From Closterium sp. NIES-65 (lineage: Eukaryota > Streptophyta > Zygnematophyceae > Desmidiales > Closteriaceae), in assembly GCA_948144175.1 (NCBI GenBank), contig CANXME010002093.1, forward strand, positions 62,001 through 126,000: a DNA stretch of 64,000 nt, given 5' to 3'. A model generated the notes under the pieces. It saw nothing but the letters and a program-made list of their open reading frames with translations, was not told where the DNA came from and ran no database searches. This document shows, one piece after another, positions 57,901 through 64,000 of this stretch (its first letter is position 1; the number at the start of each line of letters is the position of its first letter). The position numbers were made by a program, and so were the translations under genes.

Positions 57901-58408
57901 CTCCCACCTTAACCCCCACGCTCCCTCCCCCTTCACGCACATGCTGTGATCCCGCCTCTGTCGCCGCCCTTCCACCACCCTCTCCCACCTCCTCCGCCCG
58001 CCCCTCTGGCTCCAACCCATCCATCTCGTGGTCTTCATCATCATCATCTCCCCCCTCCCCACCGCCATGCGTCTCTGGGTCCCACGCCGCCTCGCTGTCA
58101 TCCCCGCTCCCCTCAGTGTTCTCCTCCTTCTCGCCCTCACCATCCTCCTCCTCATCCTCCTCCTCACTGCCGCTCTCCGGCTGTGTCGGCGTCTGCCCCG
58201 AAGGAGGGGGCCGAGGGCCGTCGTAACGGAAAGAGCGACGAGAGGTCGGCGCCGGTACGGTAAGCAACCCCCCAACGAAGATCGCGCCGGCTCCACCCGG
58301 TCCATCCCCTACTCGCCCCTGCATAGGTCGTGGTGGAGATCCCGATGCGCTGCCCTGAGCCCTGCCTGCACCTCGGCCTATGGATCCACCACCCCTGGAC
58401 GCCATCAC
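54993..58408 (-). CDS. H1 hAT transposase, intact by inspection, four exons
   Basis: Predicted exons: 58408-57287, 57115-56655, 56531-56237 and 56054-54993, with introns of 171, 123 and 182 bp, all GT..AG. The spliced product is about 979 residues. Layout: Gly/acidic N-terminus; BED-like zinc finger from CKICTDRISW near residue 247; catalytic core with FTIDMWTS (~430) and TSDNASSN (~497); RCLAHVINLAVK formed across intron 2; acidic insert; dimerisation domain with EYWRSATNMQ and ATSASSERVFS (~870-885), whose Glu is the probable third catalytic residue; acidic C-terminus. It would act in the nucleus to cut and paste H1 ends. No stop or frameshift is seen. Intron choice is inferred from joining conserved hAT motifs. 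Confidence 0.88.
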
Positions 58409-58757
58409 TCCACCCTCGACCCTAAACCCTAAAACCCCCTAAGGCAACGTGAGCGTTGGATGGTGCCGCACCGCACGTCCCTAATGCCCGATCCGAATCC
58501 TAGAGCGAATGGTACGCCCTACTTGAGCCCTTCCCGGGAGATGCTCGCTTTCCCTCCCTAGAAAACATAAACTCCCTACACAATGTTAAACCCTATGCTT
58601 AGTTCTTCTATCTAACCTAATGTGAGTTCGTTTACACTCCAATTATTAACGTGCACTTGCTTGCACTTAGAAAAAGGAGGCTAGGGCGGCTGTGTGAGGG
58701 AGCACTAAAGCGGCTAAACAACTTCTGAGTTTGAGCTCACGAAATGAGCTCAAACTC

Positions 58758-58794
58758 AAATTGGCCGCGACCTAAATCTGGTCGCGGCCAATTT
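58758..58794. other. Perfect 15-bp inverted repeat in the H1 right end
   Basis: Arms AAATTGGCCGCGACC and complement, 7-nt spacer, identical to 15483-15519. It lies upstream of the transposase gene, between the promoter side and the terminal palindrome array. Confidence 0.85.
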
Positions 58795-58992
58795 TGACGC
58801 GAACACTTTTGGTGTTCGCGTCGAAGCCAAGCCGAACACGAACATGCTCGTGTTCGGCTTGGAGAGGCCAACTCCAAAGTCGAACGCCGAACATGTTCGG
58901 CCGAACCTCGAACATGTTCGGCCCGAACGAATTGGCCAAAAAAAAAAGCCTGTTCGGTTCGCCTCGAACGTTCGGCATTTTGCTCATCCCTA

Positions 58993-60874
58993 AGCGCACC
59001 TATCACCTACCATCGGCGGTCCCACCCTCCGGCCCCACCTCCTTCCCCAGTTCCCCCCACCACAGAGGAACCCGCTCTCCCACAGTCGCCCGAGCTGATC
59101 ACGTACCGCCGGCGGCCCATTCCCCCACCCAAGCCTCCTAAGTCACCCTCTCCTAAGTCACCCTCCTCCTGCTAGGGGGCATGTGCCCTCTACCCTTCTA
59201 GAAGACAGGCATGAGGAGCTGTGTGATCTCCATGCAGTCATTCCTCAGCTCTCACACATCTTCCCCGATATCACTGGCTCACCCTCCCTCAACCTCGCGG
59301 AGAACCCGACCATCCCTATCCCTCTCACCGTCCAAGAGGCTCTCTCAGGCCCTCATGCTGCCGAATGGCGTGCTGCCATGGACGCGGAGATTGCAGCATT
59401 CACTCGCAACCACTCCTTCGACGACGAGACTCCACCTCCAGGAGTCAACATCGTCGGGGGCAAGTGGTTGTTCCGTGTAAAACAGCTCCCAGACGAGACA
59501 CCGGTGTTCAAAGCGCGTTACGTAGCCAAGGGCTTCACCCAGCAGCGGTACCGCGACTTCGACCTAATCTTCTCCCCCACATCCAAACCTCCCACCATTC
59601 GAACGCTCATGGATGTTGCAGCTCGAGAAGACTTTGAGATCAAATCCATGGATGCCTCCTCCGCCTTCCTACAAGAACGTCTCAAGGAGACAGTGTTCAT
59701 GGACAGACCAGAAGGCTTCCCAGGAGAATTCCCTCCCAACACTGTCTGGAAGCTGAATCGCCCCGTCTACGGCCTTAAACAAGCCCCTCGCGAATGGCAC
59801 AACAAGGTGAAAGAAGTCCTCCTCTCCCTGGACTTCCACCCCTCAACTGCTGACCCGACTCTCTTCATCCGTCGTCATTCTGAGCCATTCTACATCCTAG
59901 TCTACGTGGATGATTTTATCCTCGTTGCCAAGGACTCGGCCCAAATGACCTCAATCCAGGTAGCCCTGAGCAAGGCCCTCCAGATGAAAGACCTCGGTGA
60001 CCTCAAGCACTACCTGGGAATGGAGATCACTCGTGATCGCAAGGCTCGCACCATCTCACTCTCCCAGGAGTTCTACATCGACAATGTGCTCAAGCGGTTT
60101 GAGATGGAGCTGTGCACACCTGTTGCCGCCCCGCTGCCGCTGCAACACCTCCTTACAGCTCCTGCTGTACCCACACCAGAGGCCTGCTCTGAGCCATACC
60201 CGGAACTTGTTGGGTCCCTCATGTACGCCATGATGTGCATCCGACCGGACTTGGCCTACCCAATCAGTGTTCTCTCTCGTTACGTGGCCCCGGGTCGCTT
60301 CACTAATCTTCATTGGAAGGCAGCAAAGCGGGTGTTGCGCTATCTTAAGGGCACAAAGTCCCACGTTCTCACACTCGGTGGGCTCTCCCCTCCTCACCTG
60401 GAAGGTTACACAGACTCCTCCTGGGCTGATGACCAGACCGACCGACGCTCCTCTCAGGGGTACTGCTTCACCCTCGGGAGCGGAACTGTCAGTTGGCGCT
60501 CCACCAGGTCGTCTGCAGTCTCCCTCTCCTCCTGTGAGGCGCAGCTCTACGCAGGCACCATGGCTGCTCAGGAGGCCCGTTGGCTCACCTTCCTACTCCA
60601 GGAGCTTGGCTTCCCTCAGTCAGCCCTCACCCTCTGGTGTGACAACTAGAGTACCATCCACATCTCTCAAGACCCTGTGTATCACACCCGCACCAAGCAT
60701 ATTGAACTTCGGCACTTCTTCATTCGTCACCTTGTGCAACAAGAGCAGCTGAAGGTGGAATACGTGGCATCTGACTGCAACCTGGCTGACCTGTTCACCA
60801 AGCCCCTTGGGAAGGTTCCCCACCATCGTCTCCTTGGCGCCATGGGGCTCTGCGCTCCTCCTTCTCCGCCATGA
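58993..60874 (+). pseudogene. Copia copy 2 linker, RT and RNase H, frameshifted and with TAG
   Basis: After the hAT, a net 95-bp deletion in the Pro-rich linker (about 59140-59165) moves the downstream pol out of frame with Gag. From 59183 RT and RNase H are open: KWLFRVK, YVDDF near 59900-59920, DSSWADD, SCEAQLYAG (Glu to Gln change in copy 1's EAEL motif). TAG at 60647-60649 replaces the Gln codon of DNQST. The final segment continues in frame to TGA 60872. The Glu-to-Gln change may hit a catalytic RNase H residue. Confidence 0.92.
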
Positions 60875-60898
60875 GTTCGATTGACGCCTCAGGGGGGG

Positions 60899-61187
60899 TG
60901 TTGGTGTTAGGCCCCAATTTCACATTTTGGACTTGTACTTTTATATCCTAGTTTAGTGTAGTTTGCACTTTTGTGTTTGGTTGGGTGTACACCCACATCC
61001 CAACCAAACCCAAATGTAATCTCCAAGCAATCTCCAACCCACCAATTGGAGATTGCCTTGGGATTACCCTTGATTCCCTAGGATTGCCTCCTGATTCCCT
61101 CCTCATCCATACCTTGCTCATTCCGGATGTGCTTTAAGAGCTTTGAGCTCACTACTATAGTATCGATTCTAAGCTCAAGTTCTGGCA
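60899..61187 (+). repeat. 3' LTR of Copia copy 2
   Basis: 289 bp, ends TTCTGGCA, followed by GGCAT at 61188-61192. Differences from its 5' LTR: AATTTCAC, TTTTGGACTT, an extra T in CACTTTTGTG, CATCCATACC and GTGCTTTAAG. A G-tract precedes it. Confidence 0.95.
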
Positions 61188-61981
61188 GGCATGGCTTGTC
61201 ATAGTCCGCCAGATCAGATGCGAGAGAGATCTCTCCCCCTCGCCCATGGTGACGTGGTGAGAGAGCTTTCCTCTGCGATGGGGAACGACAAAGCACTCAC
61301 TAGTGGTGCAAATCACCGAAGACACGGACAACGATGGTGTCAGCAGGGCATGACTTACAATCTGGGTGCGAGTACGCATGACAGTTGCCACTGCCATTCA
61401 TGTGGCCAAGCCCCTGCGAGGAAACTTGCCATCTACTTCTCTGCCAACATGATCAAGCGAGGAAATACGTTGGATTGTGGTGTGAACACATGGCTGGGTA
61501 GGGAGATGTGCATTGCACGAGGATGATGATGACCAGCAGTGGCTAGCGATGGAGAATTCTCTCACCCAAATTGTATGTAGAAAAATTTCTAAGCTGTCCC
61601 TCACAATTGGTCAATCCCAATTGTGAGCTCACCTTCCTCTTAAGGAATGTCTTGTCCCCAACGCTAACAGCTGACTACCTTTCCTCCACAAGGTCAATCT
61701 ATTGAGACGCCCTCTAGAGTGACAGCTAGGCCTAAACAAATATCCAACCAGCTCTAGTATCGTATTTTTACAACATGCATTTTCTCCATAACTAAGATAT
61801 CATGCCACTCCCCTTGAAACCTTTTATATGAGAGATGGATCCGACATTTCCATTGCAGTGATGTAAGTGGGAACAATCAAATGATGGTTGGTCAGTCAAA
61901 GCATTGCTGATAAGATTGATGGTGTGAAAGCATTCCTGATAAGATTGATGGTGCACACATCATCTAACATTTCCATTGCAG
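61188..61981. repeat. Host segment E2, last piece, then unmatched intron-like DNA
   Basis: 61188-61400 continues the match to E1 (about 38811-39000). From 61600 to 61860 there is faint similarity to the antisense region of segments A and B, without an open frame. A possible dead LRR-exon start (CATTGCAGTGATGTAAGTGG) is at about 61853. Confidence 0.7.
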
Positions 61982-62053
61982 TGTTGTAAGTGGAAACAAT
62001 CTCACTGGCCAATTCCCTCCAACAATGGGCAATCTTTCTCGTCTTTCAATCTT
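61982..62053 (+). CDS. LRR exon 7
   Basis: 72-nt exon between TTGCAG and GTAAGG, both strong sites. Reads VVSGNNLTGQFPPTMG and NLSRLSIL. Same phase and length as the others but the most divergent (FPPTMG instead of IPSTIG). Confidence 0.75.
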
Positions 62054-62297
62054 GTAAGGCATGTAGATTAAATTGTTGCAATGTCCATCATTGCTCTTTA
62101 ATGTTGTGTGATGCAATCATATGCATTCACGTCTGTTTGCCTCCCATCGTGTGTTCGTGCGTTGTCACCGCATATGCACTTAATGCATATGCAATAACAG
62201 TAGAATGATAGTATAGTGTGGGTTTCATACTAAGTCCATAGGAAGATGAGATAGGAATAAGAATAAAAGTAATAGGTGTAGGATGTAGCGAAGTTAC

Positions 62298-63183
62298 TGT
62301 TAGGAGCGAGGGTGTAGAAGGGGGGAAACAGGATAAGAGCGGTTGAGATGAAAAGGGGGAAAGACTCCGAAGGGCGAAATGTGAAACCAATGAACCCCAA
62401 CCCCGAGCCGTACATTTGGAAATGTGCAGCCAGGGGTGGGGTAAGGTCACTCACCTCCAACCCATCGATACTTTCTCGTTGTTATTCTCTCGAACTAGTG
62501 GAAGTAGCTGTTTCACGCTCTAGCACTCTACAGCCCAACACTGAGAGGGAACTACGGGATGAAGGACGAGGCTCATTCATAACAACGAGAAAGGCCCGTG
62601 ACGTGTAGAGACTTCGCAGTGTAGGCGAATACGGACAAGTATGAATTGCGCTGGGGAAGGGCTTACAGTAGACGCGAGGAAGAGCAGCCGCGACGCGAAC
62701 CATCGCGGGAACGAGGGCGATCCTGGGAACGATCGCCACGCCGACCGGCTTTCCGGGCGGACCGGGTCCCCCCGGAGAGGGATCGTCGAGGGGAAGGAGC
62801 AGAAGATGTGAGAGCGGGTAGGGGCGGGCAGACCGTAGCCACAGAGCGAAACGAATGGCTACGCAAGAGCGCCCGTGGGACCGGCGTGGGCGGCGGAAAT
62901 CACCGCGACGTAGGGGCGTTTCACTCGCCGGAAGATCGTGGGCGGCGCCGCGACGAGCGAGGGCGTTGGCGGGGATTTGAGGGACGGCCCAAGGGACGCG
63001 GAGCAGATGACCACCGCGACGCTCCCGAAGAGGGCGAGCAGGAGGACATAACGCCGAAGGTGATGCAGGAGCGGGATGCGGTAGAAGCAGGTGGAGAGCA
63101 AGGGCTGCCGACCGAGGAGGCGGAGGTGGAAGATGCCGATTAAGGAACATAATCTTCATAGACTCTGTCCTTAGTCTTTAACA
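62298..63183 (+). repeat. Candidate 5' LTR of a fourth Copia-like element (886 bp)
   Basis: TGTTAGGAGC ... CTTTAACA gives TGTTA...TAACA ends, and the PBS follows two bases later as in the element at 25958. There is no second LTR in the window, so the left boundary is a guess. Confidence 0.5.
62646..63143 (+). other. Open frame of 165 codons, Arg/Glu/Gly-rich, inside the candidate LTR
   Basis: Low-complexity RRE/RGR-rich protein; the opposite strand is also open for 225 codons (62482-63159, Pro/Arg-rich). Two overlapping open strands in GC-rich DNA point to composition rather than a gene. No family recognised. Confidence 0.3.
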
Positions 63184-63185
63184 AG

Positions 63186-63197
63186 TGGTATCAGAGC
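63186..63197 (+). promoter_or_regulatory. Primer-binding site (tRNA-iMet)
   Basis: TGGTATCAGAGC, two bases after the candidate LTR end. Confidence 0.88.
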
Positions 63198-63477
63198 TGA
63201 TTAAGGACTTTGTGGAGAGTCTACTGAAGTGTGAAGACCTACCTAGACCCACCCACCATGGCCTGTCGGCGTGCCTAAGTGGAATTCTGGAGGTTGGATG
63301 TGACTTCCGCTAAGGGAAAACTCTGCCGAAATTTTGTTGGCGCCGACACTTGTGAAGATTGTGTGGATCTACATTGTGACCAGCAAAGGGGGGAAGCTGA
63401 AATTGTGATTGGGAGCAGAGGAGATGAGTCAAGGAAGTTGAGAAGCAGCTGAGAAAAGGAGTAAACCGCCACCATCC

Positions 63478-64000
63478 ATGATTGAGGCGTTGGATGGCTC
63501 CAATTACGAGGAATGGAGTGGGCGGATGAGGAGTGTTTTCAAGCGCTACAAGCTGCTCTAACTTGCGATGGGAGAAGAGAAAATGCCCGAGGAAGAAGAT
63601 GCTAGGGAGTGATGGATTGAGCTGAGCACGGTGTTGTTCGACCTCATCTTGCAATCAGTCAACAACGACATGTTCCAGCACATCAAGGACTTGGTCGAGT
63701 TGGACGACTCCAGTCCAAATGCGTGGAAGCTACTACGCGACGTGATTCACCCCAACACGCTGCGGATGGTGATTGTGTTGGAGAAGGAGTTGGCTGCCCT
63801 CTCCATGAAACCGGGAGATGATGTGAAACCGGTCCTTAACAAGATCAAGGACACCTATGCTAGAATGGCAGCGGCGGGCAGCGAAGTGTCGCAGATGCAA
63901 CAGTGCACCAAGATCATCTCGGTGCTCGACAACTCGTGGGACAACCTCATCCCCACCCTCAACGTTCAACAAGACAAATGGACGCCTGAGTGGTTACTGC
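63478..64000 (+). pseudogene. Copia-like Gag, partial, two nonsense codons
   Basis: Starts in CATCCATGATT: IEALDGSNYEEWSGRM is a Copia UBN2/DUF4219-type Gag start, followed by FQHIKDLVELDDSSPNAW and a region comparable to the Gag at 26990. Stops at TAA 63559-63561 and TGA 63610-63612; otherwise the same frame stays open to the window end. The rest of the element lies outside. Confidence 0.82.

Larger units (their letters stand above)
54663..58992 (-). mobile_element. H1 hAT transposon, full-length copy 2 (4330 bp, apparently intact)
   Basis: TAGGGATGAGCAAATGG ... TTTTGCTCATCCCTA; duplication AGCGCACC at 54655-54662 and 58993-59000, perfect. Both ends carry the GAACATGTTC-type arrays and the right end the 15-bp hairpin. 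Removing the element and one duplication restores the Copia linker frame (4338 bp is a multiple of three), which confirms the boundaries. Confidence 0.96.
50981..61187 (+). mobile_element. Copia LTR retrotransposon, copy 2, split by an H1 hAT
   Basis: LTRs of 288 and 289 bp, 5-bp duplication GGCAT at 50976-50980 and 61188-61192. Its coding region matches copy 1 closely but carries the shared integrase TGA, a 95-bp net deletion in the linker that shifts frame, a TAG in RNase H and a 4330-bp hAT insertion. The LTRs differ from each other at about five bases and one indel, so this insertion is older than copy 1. Confidence 0.96.

Overview
The window looks like nuclear DNA from a plant-lineage eukaryote (Streptophyta, either a land plant or a charophyte alga; I cannot name the species). 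Evidence: Copia retrotransposons primed by the initiator-methionine tRNA (TGGTATCAGAGC), hAT transposases with plant-type introns, plant-type leucine-rich repeats (LRRs) each on its own 72-nt exon, telo-box-like motifs, and no bacterial gene organisation. There is no ordinary single-copy gene that is complete. The window is a TE-filled host locus.

Host layer. Seven 72-nt exons on the + strand (10685, 18219, 20811, 22197, 36571, 42894, 61982) each encode one 24-residue LRR in the same splice phase. They sit in very long introns made of large duplicated segments: 10995-18778 matches 30216-37900, 7976-8810 matches 18538-20596, 21690-23310 matches 42365-43670, and 38160-39010 matches 43752-61400 once its TEs are removed. 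Some of these introns also carry conserved but decayed protein-coding stretches on the minus strand, of unknown family.

TE layer. (1) Two copies of one Copia family (1640-7569 and 50981-61187), both with flanking 5-bp target duplications and both with the same in-frame TGA in the integrase. (2) Two other Copia-like elements (25958-30204 truncated; 62298-64000 running off the end). (3) Three hAT lineages. H1 has TIR TAGGGATGAGCAA and GAACATGTTC-type subterminal palindromes; copies of 4.4 and 4.3 kb, one 0.73-kb deletion derivative and six ~0.3-kb MITEs. H2 has TIR CAAGGTTCAAA; two copies carry DUF659-type transposases. H3 has TIR TAGGCATGATCAT or TAGGCATGGGCAT and CGGGTC arrays; one internally deleted transposase copy and several MITE-like copies. 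(4) One Tourist-like (PIF/Harbinger) MITE and one TIR element with a TA target duplication.

Almost every hAT copy has an 8-bp target duplication, and several have an empty site in the paralogous segment, so the nesting order can be read directly. The deepest nests are H3 carrying two H1 elements (39557-41619), H2 carrying H3 (44611-50806), and Copia carrying an apparently intact H1 hAT (54663-58992). By inspection that last element is the only one whose transposase, after splicing of three introns, has no visible lesion, so it is the best candidate for a source of the H1 MITEs.
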